From the NCBI RefSeq assembly GCF_003417465.1, contig NZ_QVMV01000027.1, positions 124,001 through 188,000 of the forward strand: DNA of 64,000 nt. The letters are read 5' to 3'. This document shows, in pieces, positions 1 to 11,119 of this stretch. Within the stretch, counting starts at the first letter, position 1, and every line of letters begins with the position of its first letter. This DNA comes from Wenzhouxiangella sp. 15190. GTDB taxonomy: Bacteria > Pseudomonadota > Gammaproteobacteria > Xanthomonadales > Wenzhouxiangellaceae. The notes under the pieces are model-generated. The model did no database searches. It was not told the DNA's origin and saw nothing but the letters and a program-made list of their open reading frames with translations. Made by a program: the position numbers and the translations under genes.

Positions 1-103
1 TTTAGATAAAACAAATAGATTGACGGGCAACTGAAACGCGTTAAGCCCCTGTTTCTTTTACAGCGGGATGACGATGTGTATAAGATCAAGAGGGAATCAT
101 GCC

Positions 104-652
104 GTGAAGCGCAATCTGAGGCCCTGGCAGGGCTCGCAACCCACGCTGGGAGACCGGATCTGGGTCGACCCCGATGCGAGTGTCATCGGCCGGGTCGAGT
201 TGGCCGATGATGTATCGATCTGGCCCGGCGCGGTCCTGCGCGGCGACGTGAACGTCATTCGGGTGGGTGCGCGCACCAATATCCAGGACGGCACGATCTG
301 TCACGTCACCCACGACGGCCCCTACACACCCGGCGGCCTGCCGCTGGAATTGGGCGCGGACATCACGGTCGGTCACGGCGCCATCCTGCACGCCTGCAGT
401 ATCGGCGACCGCTGCCTGATCGGCATGGGTGCGCTGGTGCTCGACGGCGCCGAAATCGCCGAGGACGTCATGCTCGCCGCCGGCAGCCTGGTCAGCCCGG
501 GCAAGCAGTTGTCCGCGGGCTGGCTGTATCGGGGTCGCCCGGCCGAGCCCGTACGCGAGCTTTCCGAGCGGGAACTGGAAATGCTGCGCTATTCGGCCGA
601 GCATTACGTGCACCTGAAAGACCGCTATCTGAAAGAAGGGGAAAACGCATGA
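104..652 (+). CDS. gamma-class carbonic anhydrase-like (YrdA family)
   Basis: About 182 residues of left-handed beta-helix hexapeptide repeats, very close in layout to E. coli YrdA. The three zinc histidines of the gamma carbonic anhydrase family are visible in HVTHDG and VGHGAILH, after the conserved RGDV and GARTNIQDG motifs. The family is cytoplasmic and trimeric; CO2 hydration is proven only for some members. I chose the GTG at 104 because AGAGGGA lies just upstream and because this start gives the usual family length. An ATG at 68 is also open. The stop overlaps the next start (ATGA), so the gene is probably co-transcribed with the aldo/keto reductase. Confidence 0.85.
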   Translation: MKRNLRPWQGSQPTLGDRIWVDPDASVIGRVELADDVSIWPGAVLRGDVNVIRVGARTNIQDGTICHVTHDGPYTPGGLPLELGADITVGHGAILHACSIGDRCLIGMGALVLDGAEIAEDVMLAAGSLVSPGKQLSAGWLYRGRPAEPVRELSERELEMLRYSAEHYVHLKDRYLKEGENA

Positions 653-1488
653 ACGATGTGCCGACAATCGCGGCAAACGGCGTCAATATGCCGGCCCTGG
701 GCTTCGGCACATTCGAGCTCGACGAGGCCACAGTGGAAGAAATCCTGCCGCACGCCCTCGAACTCGGCTACCGCCACATCGACACGGCCCAGATCTACCG
801 CAACGAATCCGCCGTCGGGCGCGCCATCAAGCGCGTGGGTGTTCAGCGCGAAGACCTTTTCATCACCACCAAGGTCTGGGTCGACCAGTACGAACCGGCC
901 GCATTCATCCGGTCGGTGCAAGGCAGCCTCGAGCGTCTTCAGACCGACTACGTGGATCTGCTGCTGCTGCACTGGCCGGTGTTCGGCGGTCACGGCATGA
1001 ACCCCACGCTGGAGGCGCTGATGCGCGCGCGGCGTGACGGCCTGACCCGCCATATCGGCATCAGCAACTTCACCATCGACCAGACCGAACAGGCCGTAGC
1101 GTTCTGCGGCGAGGGTCAGCTGGCGACCAACCAGGTCGAGTACCACGTCTATCTGGGCCAGGACCGGTTGCGGCGGGTCCTGGCGCGCCACAACCTGATC
1201 CTGACCGCCTACATGCCTCTGGCCAAGGCGCGCACGGTCAACGATCCGGTGCTTTGGGAAATCGGGGAACAGTACGGCAAGACGGCCGCCCAGGTGGCGC
1301 TACGCTGGCTGGTCGAGCAGGACCGCGTGGCGGCGATTCCCGCCACCTCGAACCCGCATCACGCCGCGACCAACTTCGACATTTTCGATTTCCAGCTCAG
1401 CGAGGCCGACCAGGAGCGCATCGCCGGCCTGGAGAAGAAGCGCCGAATCTGCAAGCCGGAAGCGCTGTCACCAGAGTGGGATGACTAG
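649..1488 (+). CDS. aldo/keto reductase (2,5-diketogluconate reductase type)
   Basis: This 279-residue protein is a complete single-domain aldo/keto reductase. The catalytic tetrad is readable: Asp and Tyr in HIDTAQIYRNE, Lys in TTKVW and His in LLLLHWP. NADPH-binding motifs follow near the C-terminus (IPATSN). It should reduce small aldehydes or ketones in the cytosol with NADPH; DkgA/DkgB-like proteins are the nearest family, and the true substrate cannot be read. The start overlaps the stop of the carbonic anhydrase gene by four bases, which indicates translational coupling. Confidence 0.88.
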   Translation: MNDVPTIAANGVNMPALGFGTFELDEATVEEILPHALELGYRHIDTAQIYRNESAVGRAIKRVGVQREDLFITTKVWVDQYEPAAFIRSVQGSLERLQTDYVDLLLLHWPVFGGHGMNPTLEALMRARRDGLTRHIGISNFTIDQTEQAVAFCGEGQLATNQVEYHVYLGQDRLRRVLARHNLILTAYMPLAKARTVNDPVLWEIGEQYGKTAAQVALRWLVEQDRVAAIPATSNPHHAATNFDIFDFQLSEADQERIAGLEKKRRICKPEALSPEWDD

Positions 1489-1562
1489 CGTCTGCCAACG
1501 ACTATCCGCTGAAGCCGCTGGCTTGCCGTTGACGCTCGAAGCCGGATCGATTGGCCATGAGG

Positions 1563-1715
1563 AAGCACCAAATCACAAGTACCAATTTACAAACAAATCT
1601 CGAAGGACCGAATTTTCAATGACCGAAACGAATCGGGGCGCTTCGAATGCCTGAGGTCATGTTTCGATCATTCGGACATTGAAACATTGGTCCTTGTTTG
1701 AGAATTGGTGCTTGG
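1563..1715. repeat. hairpin element E1, AAGCACC family
   Basis: Dispersed inverted-repeat element filling the gap between two convergent genes. The left arm (1563-1628) starts AAGCACCAAATC and ends GACCGAAAC. The right arm (1661-1715) ends GAATTGGTGCTTGG and is its imperfect reverse complement. The loop holds a 23-base block (1634-1656) found exactly, in reverse complement, at 42290-42312. The rest of the 1489-1804 gap contains no gene. Confidence 0.8.
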
Positions 1716-1804
1716 AAATTGAGAATTTCCAGGCCGGGCCATTGCCGAAGCGTTAACGGGCCCCTAGATCGGGAATCCCGGACAACCCGGCGGGAATCGC
1801 CTTT

Positions 1805-2590
1805 TCAGTCCTTCTTCTTCTCACCGCCGAGGGCATCCATTACGCCCAGGAAGGGCTTCACGAAATCGAGCGGCATCGGGAAGATGATGGTCGAGTTCTG
1901 CTCGCCGCCGATCTCGGTCAGGGTCTGCATGTAGCGTAGTTGCAGGGCACCCGGCGCCTCGGCCAGCTTGGTGGCCGCCTCGACCAGCTTGACGGAGGCC
2001 TGCTGCTCGCCGTCGGCGTGGATGACCTTGGCGCGCCGCTGACGTTCCGCCTCGGCCTGCTTGGCGATGGCGCGGATCATCGATTCGTCGAGATCGACGT
2101 GCTTGATCTCGACGTTGCTCACCTTCACGCCCCAGCCGTCGGTCTGGCGGTCGAGGATCTCCTGGATGTCGGCGTTGAGCTTGTCGCGCTCGGCCAGCAT
2201 TTCGTCGAGTTCGTGCTTGCCCAGCACGGAGCGAAGGGTCGTCTGGGCCAGTTGGCTGGTCGCGTCCATGAATCGCTCGACGTTGATGACCGCCTTTTCC
2301 GGATCGATCACGCGGTAGTAAACCACCGCATTGACCTTGACCGAGACGTTGTCCTGAGAAATCACGTCCTGGGTCGGCACATCCATGACGACGGTTCGCA
2401 GGTCGACGCGCACCATCTGCTGGATGATGGGAATGACGATGATCAGGCCCGGCCCCTTGACCATGTAGAAGCGACCGAGCGTGAAAATGACGCCGCGTTC
2501 GTACTCACGCAGGATCTTGATCGTGTTGGCGACCAGCAGGACCAGCAGGACCAGGCCGGTGCCAAGAAAGGAAATATAGTCGAGACTCAT
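1805..2590 (-). CDS. SPFH/Band-7 slipin, stomatin-like
   Basis: A 261-residue protein with one N-terminal membrane segment (about residues 8-28), then a Band-7/SPFH domain ([29 protein letters not shown]) and a coiled coil rich in Ala/Glu/Arg ([14 protein letters not shown]). Slipins form membrane-attached oligomers and are typically paired with NfeD proteases, as here. I chose the ATG at 2590 because AGGAGCG precedes it and it lies 13 bases after the nfeD-like stop; an upstream in-frame ATG at 2617 would overlap that gene. The pair is probably an envelope quality-control operon. Confidence 0.9.
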   Translation of the reverse strand: MSLDYISFLGTGLVLLVLLVANTIKILREYERGVIFTLGRFYMVKGPGLIIVIPIIQQMVRVDLRTVVMDVPTQDVISQDNVSVKVNAVVYYRVIDPEKAVINVERFMDATSQLAQTTLRSVLGKHELDEMLAERDKLNADIQEILDRQTDGWGVKVSNVEIKHVDLDESMIRAIAKQAEAERQRRAKVIHADGEQQASVKLVEAATKLAEAPGALQLRYMQTLTEIGGEQNSTIIFPMPLDFVKPFLGVMDALGGEKKKD

Positions 2591-2603
2591 CACATCGCTC
2601 CTT

Positions 2604-4115
2604 TTAGGATGATTCAATCGGTCGCACTTTCAGGACCAGGCCTTCGATGGCCGTGACCTCCACGACCTGGCCGCGCTCGATCGGTGCGTCGGATTCAGCA
2701 CTCCAGTCCTCGCCCTCGAGGTGCACGCGTCCCTGACCCTCGTGAAAATCGCTGATCGCCTCGGCCTGGCGACCGGCCAGCGCCTCGCGGCCGGCAGTCT
2801 GCGGCCGCCGGAAAGCCTTCGCGGCGAAATAGACGATGGCCAAAAACACCAGCGCCGAGGCCAGCCCCATGGCGGCAATGATCCCGGTGTTGATGCCCAT
2901 GCCGGGTACGTCGCTGTCCATCAGAATGATCGAGCCGACAACTACGGCGATCACGCCCCCGATCCCGAGTATGCCCAGCGAGGGCACGAAAAGCTCCACG
3001 GCGATCAGGGCGAAACCCAGCAACATCAGGGCCAGCCCCACATAGTTGACCGGCAGGATCTGGAAGGCATAGAGCGCCAACAGCAGGCAGATGCCGCCGA
3101 TCACGCCCGGAACGAGCGCACCGGGGTTGTAGCCTTCCAGGATCAGGCCGTAGATGCCGATCATCAGCAGAAGGTAGGCCAGCGTGGGATTGGTCAGCAC
3201 GCTCAAAAAGCGGTTGCGCCAGTCCGGCTCCTTCTCGACGATCCGCGCTCCGGCGGTGTTCAATGTCAGGGTGCCGGAAGCCATCCGGACCTCGCGGCCG
3301 TCGATGGTCTCGAGCAGGGACGGAATATCCGGGCTGACCAGGTCGATGACGTTCATTTCCTCGGCCTGGGAGGAAGTCAGGCTGACGGCTTCGCGCACGG
3401 CGCGCTCGGCCCAGTCGGCATTGCGGCCGTGACGTTCGGCGAGGCCGCGGATGTAGGCCACAGCATCCTCCACGGCTTTCCGGCTCATGGCATCGCCCGG
3501 TTGTGATCCACCGGACGCTTCCCCGGAGTCGGTCTGTTCGTCGGCTTCGGACGAATCCTCTGCCGAGTCTTCTCCATTCTCGTCGGAAGACTGCTCTTCC
3601 TCTTCGAGCGCATCACGCGCCCGCTCCATGGGCGAGGCTGGCTCTTCCTGGTCGCCTCCGCCGCCACCGCCGCCGATTTGCACGGGCGTGGCCGCCCCCA
3701 GGTTGGTCGACGGCGCCATCGCCGCGATGTGACTGGCATAGAGCATGTAGGTTCCGGCACTGGCCGCGCGCGCGCCCGGTGGCCCGACCCAGGTGGCCAC
3801 CGGCACCTGCGAGTTGAGCATCTTCTTGATCATGTCGCGCATCGAGGCGTCCAGGCCACCGGGTGTGTCCATGCGCAGGACCACAAGGGCCGCGCCGGCG
3901 GACTCGGCTTCCTCGATGCCGCGAATGACGTAATCCCGCGTTGCCGGTCCGATGCCCCCTTCGACCTCCAGGACATGAACCACGGACGAGTCCGGATCAT
4001 CGGTCGACGGCGCCTGTGCCCACGCTGCCAGGGCGAGCATGAGTGCCGCGAACATCATCAACCAACGACCGGATCGTGCTGGGCGAATAGGTTTGCATTT
4101 TTTGTTGTCCATCAC
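2604..4115 (-). CDS. nfeD: NfeD-family membrane serine protease (long form)
   Basis: 503 residues: signal peptide or anchor (about 15-35), ClpP-class protease domain, four to five membrane segments (about 305-440) and a C-terminal OB-fold NfeD domain. The nucleophile serine is in [13 protein letters not shown] and the expected lysine lies downstream in the protease domain. Long NfeD proteins cleave the C-terminus of partner stomatins, and the slipin gene follows immediately. The protease domain is interrupted by an acidic, low-complexity stretch of about 50 residues (about 150-205, rich in Glu, Asp and Ser) that is probably a disordered loop. Confidence 0.9.
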   Translation of the reverse strand: MMDNKKCKPIRPARSGRWLMMFAALMLALAAWAQAPSTDDPDSSVVHVLEVEGGIGPATRDYVIRGIEEAESAGAALVVLRMDTPGGLDASMRDMIKKMLNSQVPVATWVGPPGARAASAGTYMLYASHIAAMAPSTNLGAATPVQIGGGGGGGDQEEPASPMERARDALEEEEQSSDENGEDSAEDSSEADEQTDSGEASGGSQPGDAMSRKAVEDAVAYIRGLAERHGRNADWAERAVREAVSLTSSQAEEMNVIDLVSPDIPSLLETIDGREVRMASGTLTLNTAGARIVEKEPDWRNRFLSVLTNPTLAYLLLMIGIYGLILEGYNPGALVPGVIGGICLLLALYAFQILPVNYVGLALMLLGFALIAVELFVPSLGILGIGGVIAVVVGSIILMDSDVPGMGINTGIIAAMGLASALVFLAIVYFAAKAFRRPQTAGREALAGRQAEAISDFHEGQGRVHLEGEDWSAESDAPIERGQVVEVTAIEGLVLKVRPIESS

Positions 4116-4238
4116 GGATTACATTAGACCTTTGAAGGCGTGATCGCAACGTGCGCGCTTTGAATCGGCGCGTCTACGCCCCAACCATCGACAACGAGCG
4201 AAACGCAGTCAATCGATCAATCCGATCAGGAGAACAGC

Positions 4239-4658
4239 ATGAACGAAAACAGCATGCGAGAGCAGCTGAGCATGAATGGCGAAGCGCTTTATCGGGAAGA
4301 GACCTTCACTGACCGCAGTGTGGGAACGATCCAGCGACTAACCCCGGTGACCGCGAACGGCGATGACGATTCGTCGCGCTCGGTGCGCTACATCGGCCAA
4401 ACGCAGGTGATGAGCCCGGCCGGCGCGCTGCCGATCACTTTCGAACTGGAAGTCGACTCATTGTCCGATGCCGTAGCCGGCTTCCCAGAAGCGGCCGAGA
4501 AAGCCGTGGAGGAAACCGTCGAGGAACTCAAGCGCCTGCAGCGCGAGGCACAGTCGTCGATCACGGTGCCCGGCCAGGAAGGCGGCGGTCAGTTCGGCGG
4601 CATGGGCGGCCAGGGCGGACCCGGCGGGATGGGTCCCGGCGGCGGGATCCAGATTTGA
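4239..4658 (+). CDS. hypothetical protein with Gly-rich tail
   Basis: 139 residues with no signal peptide or membrane segment; AGGAG sits seven bases before the ATG. Residues 1-85 look globular, residues about 85-110 form a charged helix (EKAVEETVEELKRLQREA), and the last 25 residues are nearly all Gly with Gln, Met and Pro (FGGMGGQGGPGGM). I do not recognise the family and assign no function. It is divergent from nfeD and convergent with the ABC permease gene, so it is probably monocistronic. Confidence 0.7.
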   Translation: MNENSMREQLSMNGEALYREETFTDRSVGTIQRLTPVTANGDDDSSRSVRYIGQTQVMSPAGALPITFELEVDSLSDAVAGFPEAAEKAVEETVEELKRLQREAQSSITVPGQEGGGQFGGMGGQGGPGGMGPGGGIQI

Positions 4659-4668
4659 GGACTGGTTC

Positions 4669-5454
4669 CTAGGTACGGAGCCCCGTACCCCTGGACAGCA
4701 GCAGCAGGCTGACCGAACCGAGGATCGCGCCAAAGAGAAGAATCATGAAGTAGGCCAGTCCCAGGGATACGTCACTGATGCCGAGCATGCCGTAACGAAG
4801 TGCGTTGACCATGTAGAGGATGGGATTGCCCAGGGCCACCTGCTCCCAGATGCCGGGCAACAGGCCGACGGAGAAGAACACGCCCCCGAGATAGGTCATC
4901 GGCTGCAGCACGAAGGTGGGAATGATGGCGATGTCGTCGAACTTCTGTGCGTAGATGGCGTTGATGAAGCCGCCGAGCGCGAACACCACGGCCGTCAGGA
5001 ACAGGATCGACAGCGTAACCAGCACGTTGTTCATGAAAAAGCCGGAGAAGAAGCCGGCCACCAGCCAGACCAGGAAACCGACGGTGAGGGCACGAAACAT
5101 CGCGCCCGAGACATAACCGGCCAGAATGATCCAGGGTGGCAGCGGGCTGATCAGCAGTTCCTCGATGTGCTTGCCGAACTTGGCACCGAAGAACGAGCTG
5201 GTGATGTTGCCGTAGCTGTTGGTGATCACCGACAGCATGATCAGCCCCGGCACGATGAACTCCATGTAGTCGATGCCGCCCATCTCGCCCACGCGCCGGC
5301 CGATGATCGAACCGAAGATGACGAAATACAGCGTCATCGTGATCACCGGCGGGATCAGGGTTTGCGGCCAGATGCGCAGGATGCGCGTGACCTCCTTGAT
5401 CAGGATGGTCTTGTAGCCGGTCCAGTAAGTGCGTGCGGAAACGTCGACGCTCAT
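4669..5454 (-). CDS. ABC-2 type transporter permease (YadH-like)
   Basis: 261 residues with six predicted membrane helices and the ABC-2 permease fold (IPPVITMTLYFVIFG near the N-terminus, LGNPILYMVNALRYGMLG near the C-terminus). Length and pattern match E. coli YadH. Its start overlaps the stop of the ATPase gene by four bases, so the two form one exporter. The substrate is unknown; related pairs export lipids, polysaccharides or drugs. Confidence 0.9.
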   Translation of the reverse strand: MSVDVSARTYWTGYKTILIKEVTRILRIWPQTLIPPVITMTLYFVIFGSIIGRRVGEMGGIDYMEFIVPGLIMLSVITNSYGNITSSFFGAKFGKHIEELLISPLPPWIILAGYVSGAMFRALTVGFLVWLVAGFFSGFFMNNVLVTLSILFLTAVVFALGGFINAIYAQKFDDIAIIPTFVLQPMTYLGGVFFSVGLLPGIWEQVALGNPILYMVNALRYGMLGISDVSLGLAYFMILLFGAILGSVSLLLLSRGTGLRT

Positions 5455-6374
5455 GCCACCTCCTCGCCGATACCCACCAGGCGCATGAACAGTTCCTCGA
5501 GGCGGTTGGCCTTGTTCCGCATGGAGATGACCTCCACGCCCTGCTCCTCGAGTACCCGAAAGAGCCGGTTGAGGCTGCGTGATTTCGGAATACTCGCCTC
5601 CAGTGTAGTGGGGTCACGCTGCACGATCTCGATGCCGTCGACCTCGGGCAGCGTCCTGTTCGGCGCGCGCAGATCGAGTACGAAGGTCTCGACCTGCAGC
5701 TTGCCCAGCAGGGTCTTGACCGAGGTGTTTTCGATGATGCCGCCGTGATCGATGATGGCGACGTTGTGACAGAGGTTCTCGGCCTCCTCGAGATAGTGCG
5801 TGGTGAGAATCACGGTCGTGCCGGCAGCGTTGATCTCGGAGATGAATTTCCACATCGAGCGGCGGATCTCGATGTCGACACCGGCCGTGGGCTCGTCGAG
5901 GATCAGCAGCTTGGGCTCGTGCACCATCGCCCGGGCGATCATCAAACGCCGCTTCATGCCGCCGGAGAGCTGGCGTGACGGGCCGAAGGCCTTGTCCCAG
6001 AGGCTCAGCTTCTTCAAATAGTACTCGGCACGCTCGCGCGCGAGGCGACGTGGCACCCCGTAGTAACCACCCTGGTTGACGACGATGTCGAAGGGCTTCT
6101 CGAACTGGTTGAAGTTGACCTCCTGCGGAACGAGGCCGATCTGCGCCATGGCGCGTGAGCGGTTCTTGCGGACACTGATCCCGAACACCTCCGCCTCGCC
6201 GGAGGTGGCATTGACGAGCGAACTGACGATACCGATCAGCGTCGACTTGCCGGCCCCGTTGGGCCCGAGCAGGGCGAAGAAGTCGCCTTCGGCGACCGAG
6301 AGGTTCACGCCCCGCAGGGCGACGACGTCGTTGCGGTAGACCTTTCTGAGGTCGCGAACTTCCAGCGCATTCAT
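5451..6374 (-). CDS. ABC transporter ATP-binding protein (YadG-like)
   Basis: 307 residues. Walker A GPNGAGKST (about residue 38), Q-loop in GLVPQEVNFNQ, signature LSGGMKRRL, Walker B LLILDEPTAGVD and the H-loop in ILTTHYLEE are all intact. A C-terminal extension of about 80 residues follows the NBD, as in YadG-type ATPases. It energises the membrane permease encoded immediately downstream, whose start overlaps this stop. Confidence 0.93.
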   Translation of the reverse strand: MNALEVRDLRKVYRNDVVALRGVNLSVAEGDFFALLGPNGAGKSTLIGIVSSLVNATSGEAEVFGISVRKNRSRAMAQIGLVPQEVNFNQFEKPFDIVVNQGGYYGVPRRLARERAEYYLKKLSLWDKAFGPSRQLSGGMKRRLMIARAMVHEPKLLILDEPTAGVDIEIRRSMWKFISEINAAGTTVILTTHYLEEAENLCHNVAIIDHGGIIENTSVKTLLGKLQVETFVLDLRAPNRTLPEVDGIEIVQRDPTTLEASIPKSRSLNRLFRVLEEQGVEVISMRNKANRLEELFMRLVGIGEEVA

Positions 6375-6532
6375 GACAATCGACCTATTGGTTTCGAACG
6401 AGCGGCAAGGCAGAATAGCAGGCTGTTTCCGGCCTGCTGTGCCGGGCGACTCACATTACAGGGAATCTTCGGACGATTATACGCGGCTGCTCCGCCTGGA
6501 ATCGATCACGACTTCCTTCAAGGTCCAATCAA

Positions 6533-8013
6533 GTGGGATTCAAATCCAGATTTCGAGCCATCTTCTGCGGCGTCCTCATCGGTCTGACCAGCGCGCCGGC
6601 TCTTGCCCAGGAAGACCGCGTCGAGGACCGCTGGGCCGGGTTGAACAAGTGCGAACTCTCGGCCGCAGGCGGACGCCTGACCGCCGACGCGCTCTGCGGC
6701 ACGCTCACCGTAGCTGAAAACCCGGAACAACCCGAAGGGCGGCAACTGGAACTGGCGTTTGCCGTCAAGGAGGCCCGCGCCAGCGCGGTGCTCGAAGATC
6801 CGGTGGTCTTCCTGGCCGGCGGGCCGGGTCAGTCGGCACGCGACGCATTGCCGATCATGCAGCGCGCGCTGCGCGAGCTCAACCGCGAGCGCGACCTGAT
6901 CTTCCTCGATCAGCGCGGCACCGGTGGTTCCAACGCGCTGGAGTGCGGTTTCGACGACCAGGGAGAGCTCTGGCTGGAACCGGACTGGGACGAGGTCAAC
7001 CGACAATTGCGGGGCTGCCTCGACGACTGGGAGGCGGATGTCCGCCTCTATACCACCACGCAAGGCGCGTCCGACCTCGAGGCCTTTCGCGAAGCCTTTG
7101 GATTCGAATCGCTGAATCTCATCGGCGGTTCTTACGGCACCCGCATGGCCCAGGTCTACCTGCGCAACTATCCGGAGCGGGTGCGCAGCGTGGTGCTCGA
7201 CGGCGTGGTGCCGACGCGCCTGGCCCTGGGCGCCGAACACGCCATGATGCTCGACCGTGCACTCGGCAAGGTGTTTACCGCCTGCAGCGAAGACGCCACC
7301 TGCGGCGGTGCCTTTCCCGGCCTCCAGTCAGCCTTCGAAGAACTCAAGACCCGCTATCGCAACGAGAACCCGCAACTGGTGGTGACCCACCCCCGCACCG
7401 GCGAGGGCATCGACTTGCACTTCACCCGGGACGTATTGGCCAGCGCGCTGCGCTTTCTCGCCTACAACCCCGAAACACAGATGATGATTCCCTACCTGGT
7501 GCACGAGGCAGCCAGCACGGGCAGCCCGGCACGCCTGGCAAGCCAGGCCATGATCGTCTCCGACCGGATGAACGACATGATAGCCATCGGACTCAATTTC
7601 GCCGTCGGCTGCAGTGAGGACTGGCCGGTCTGGCCGGACGACATCGATCAATCCGAAACCCTGCTGGGCGACAGCATGACCGAAATCTACGAGCAGGTCT
7701 GCTCCTGGTGGCCGGCCGGCGACACACCGGCGGATTTTCACGAGCCCTTCGACGCCGACGTGCCCGTGTTGCTGATGTCGGGTGAGCTCGACCCCGTAAC
7801 GCCGCCGGACTACGGCGAGGAGGCGGCCGCACAATTTTCCGACAGTCGCCACCTGGTCGCCGACGGCCGCGGCCATATCGTGCTCACCAACCCCTGCATG
7901 AGCTCGATTGCCACGCAGTTCGTGCGTGATGCCGGCGTGTCCGACCTCGACGTCGACTGCATGGACCGCATCGGCCACGAACCCTTCTTCATCGACCTGC
8001 TCGGACCGGCGCC

Positions 8014-8017
<4 letters not shown>
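6533..8017 (+). CDS. secreted alpha/beta hydrolase, TAP-type peptidase
   Basis: 494 residues with an N-terminal signal peptide (about 1-24, ending APALAQ). The alpha/beta-hydrolase core shows an oxyanion region (VFLAGGPGQSAR), a nucleophile elbow GGSYGTRMAQVY and a C-terminal TAP-like domain containing LLMSGELDPVTPP (acid) and GRGHIVL (His). This is the layout of tripeptidyl and proline-iminopeptidase-like enzymes, so I infer periplasmic aminopeptidase activity. The stop overlaps the natA-like start, placing it at the head of a three-gene operon with an ABC exporter. Confidence 0.88.
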
Positions 8018-8750
<733 letters not shown>

Positions 8751-8754
<4 letters not shown>

Positions 8755-9920
8755 ACGCCGTTTTCCTCAAGGAACTGCTCGACAATTTCCGCGACCGGCG
8801 GGTCATCCTCAACACCCTGGTGATCGGCCCGCTGATGGGGCCGGTGATCTTCGCGGTCATGATTTCCTTCATGGCCAGCCAGGCGGCCGAGCGCGCGGAG
8901 TCGCAGCTCGAACTGCCCGTCATCGGAGCCGAGAACGCCCCCAACCTGATCGGCTTTCTGGAGCGTCAGGGCGTGCTGATCGAGGAACCGCCGGAAGAGC
9001 CCGAGGCCGCCGTACGCGCCGAGGACGAGGAAGTCATCCTGCGCGTCGGCCCGGACTTCGCCGAGGACTGGGAAGCGGGTCGACCGGCCACCGTGGAGAT
9101 CATTGCCGACCAGTCGCGGCGCTACACCGGCACCACGATCAGCCGGGTGCGTTCCTACCTCAACGGCTACAGCCAGCAGATCAGCCAGTTGCGGCTGCAG
9201 TTGCGGGGCGTGCATCCGGAAATCACGCGTCCGATCAACGCCACGGTGACCGACCTGTCCACGCCCGAGTCGCGCGGCGGCGCCGTGCTGGCCTTCCTGC
9301 CTTACTTCATCCTGATCACGGTGTTCATGGGGTCCATGCACATGGCCATTGATACCACCGCCGGCGAGCGCGAACGCAAGTCGCTCGAGCCGCTGTTGAT
9401 CAACCCGTTGCCACGTTGGCAGATCATGACCGGAAAGCTTTGCGCGACGACCTTCTTCGCCCTGGCCACGCTGGGCCTGGGACTGGTTGCCTTCGTCTAC
9501 GCCATGGGCTTCCTGCCCGTGGCCGCCATGGACGTGGCGCTCAACCTCGATTTCCGGGTTGCGGGTCTCGCCTTCCTGCTGGTCGCACCCGCCGCGCTGC
9601 TGGCAGCGGCGCTGCTGACCATCCTGGCCTCGTTCGCCAAGAGCTTCCGCGAGGCGCAGAGCTACATGGGCATGGTCGTCCTCATTCCCATGATCCCGAG
9701 CTTCTGGATCCTGATCGATCCCAGCCGCGCCGAGACCTGGATGACGCTGATCCCGCTTCTGAGCCAGAACGTGCTGATTCTCGAGCTGGTCCGTGGCGAA
9801 GCGGTCAATTGGGCCTGGTTCGGGCTGAGCATCGGCACCACCGCTGCGGTGGCCGGCATCCTGGCCGCCGTAGCGGGCACGCTCTACAACCGGCCGAAGC
9901 TGATCTTCACCTCGGGTTGA
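8751..9920 (+). CDS. natB: ABC transporter permease, NatB-like
   Basis: 389 residues. One N-terminal membrane helix is followed by a large periplasmic region (about 50-175) and five or six C-terminal helices, the ABC-2 layout of NatB. The conserved segment ERERKSLEPLLINPLPRWQIMTGK lies at about 205 and is typical of this family. It pairs with the NatA-like ATPase just upstream. In a possibly halophilic host, export of sodium is a sensible role but is not shown by sequence. Confidence 0.87.
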
Positions 9921-9939
9921 GCAACAGAAAAAACCAGGT

Positions 9940-9967
9940 AACCACGGAAAACACCGAAAACACGGAA
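9940..9967. repeat. half hairpin element E2, CACGGAAAACAC type
   Basis: A solitary arm made of near-repeats of CACGGAAAA/CACCGAAAA. I found no facing arm before the next gene, so it looks like half of an inverted-repeat element. It sits between two co-directional genes. Confidence 0.5.
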
Positions 9968-10080
9968 TGGCGATGTCGGGGTCAAACTCGGGGCAATCCG
10001 GTGGGCTCCAGGCTGGCCCGTCATGATGTTCCAGTAGAACGCGCTAGAATCGGGGGCACGATCACCATCGGAGATATGAC

Positions 10081-11073
10081 ATGCGCAACTTTCTGATCCC
10101 CCTGTCGATTGCCCTCACCAGCACCGTCGCGGCAGCACAGGACGAGGGCGCCGTCGCTGAAATCGAAATTCGCGAATGGCAGGTTCCGTGGGAATCCAGC
10201 CGCCCGCGGGATCCCGACGTCGCGGCCGACGACCGCATCTGGTTCGTTGGCCAGGGCGACGACTACGTCGCCGTTTTCGATCCGGAAAGCGAGGAATTCA
10301 AGCGCTACGACCTGCCCGAGGGCGCCGGGCCCCACAACGTGATCGTGACCGACGACCAGGAGATCTGGTACGCCGGCAATCGTGCGGCTCACCTGGGCCG
10401 GCTCGATCCCGAATCCGGCGATATCGAGCAGGTGGCAACCCCCGAAGAGCGTGCTGCCGACCCACACACCCTGATCGAGGACTCGAAAGGCCGGATCTGG
10501 TTCACTTCACAGTGGAGCAATCACATCGGCCGCTACGACCGCGACAGCGGGGAGATCGAACTGGTGGGCGTCACGGAGAAGAACTCGCGGCCCTACGGCA
10601 TCGTGCTCGACGACGAAGGCAACGCCTGGGTCGCCCTGTTCGGCACCAACAAGCTGGGCCGCGTCGATTCTGAAACCTTCGAACTGACCGAAATCGAGCT
10701 ACCGCGCGAGGACGCGCGTCCGCGGCGCCTGGCACTGACGGACACGGGGCTTTTTTACGGCGACTACAACAAGGGTTATCTGGGCCACCTTGATCCCGAA
10801 AGCGGGGAAATCACCGAATGGCGCATGCCCGGAGAGGACAAGTCGGGCGCCTACGCCATGGCCGCCGACGACGAGGGCCGGATCTGGTTCGTGGAAACCT
10901 GGCAGGATCCCAATCGCTTCGTCGGCTTCGATCCGGAAACGGAGTCCTTCTTCGCCATGGGCGACGTCCCCAGCGGCGGCGGCACCGTGCGCCACATGGT
11001 GTTCGACCCGGAAACGGACAGCATCTGGTTCGGGACGGACACGAATTATCTCGGTCGGGCCGAGGTGCCGTGA
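10081..11073 (+). CDS. secreted virginiamycin B lyase-like beta-propeller
   Basis: 330 residues with a clear signal peptide (about 1-20, ending VAAAQ). Six or seven blade repeats carry the motif D-x-x-G-x-I/A-W-F/V (RIWFTSQWSN, RIWFVETWQD, SIWFGTDTN), the pattern of Vgb lyase/SMP-30-like propellers. True streptogramin cleavage is documented for few members; most environmental homologues have unknown substrates. Located in the periplasm or outside the cell. It stands alone between natB and a hairpin element. Confidence 0.8.
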   Translation: MRNFLIPLSIALTSTVAAAQDEGAVAEIEIREWQVPWESSRPRDPDVAADDRIWFVGQGDDYVAVFDPESEEFKRYDLPEGAGPHNVIVTDDQEIWYAGNRAAHLGRLDPESGDIEQVATPEERAADPHTLIEDSKGRIWFTSQWSNHIGRYDRDSGEIELVGVTEKNSRPYGIVLDDEGNAWVALFGTNKLGRVDSETFELTEIELPREDARPRRLALTDTGLFYGDYNKGYLGHLDPESGEITEWRMPGEDKSGAYAMAADDEGRIWFVETWQDPNRFVGFDPETESFFAMGDVPSGGGTVRHMVFDPETDSIWFGTDTNYLGRAEVP

Positions 11074-11119
11074 CGCGGGAGCTGGTTTGCCGTCCGGATC
11101 GTGTGCGGGGCTGCTGGGT

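Noticed and set aside
1-103. Promoter from TTGACG at 19-24
   Set aside because: No acceptable -10 box 16-18 bases downstream.
2721-3506. 261-codon plus-strand frame opposite nfeD
   Set aside because: High-GC shadow frame with no recognisable domain; NfeD on the minus strand is complete.
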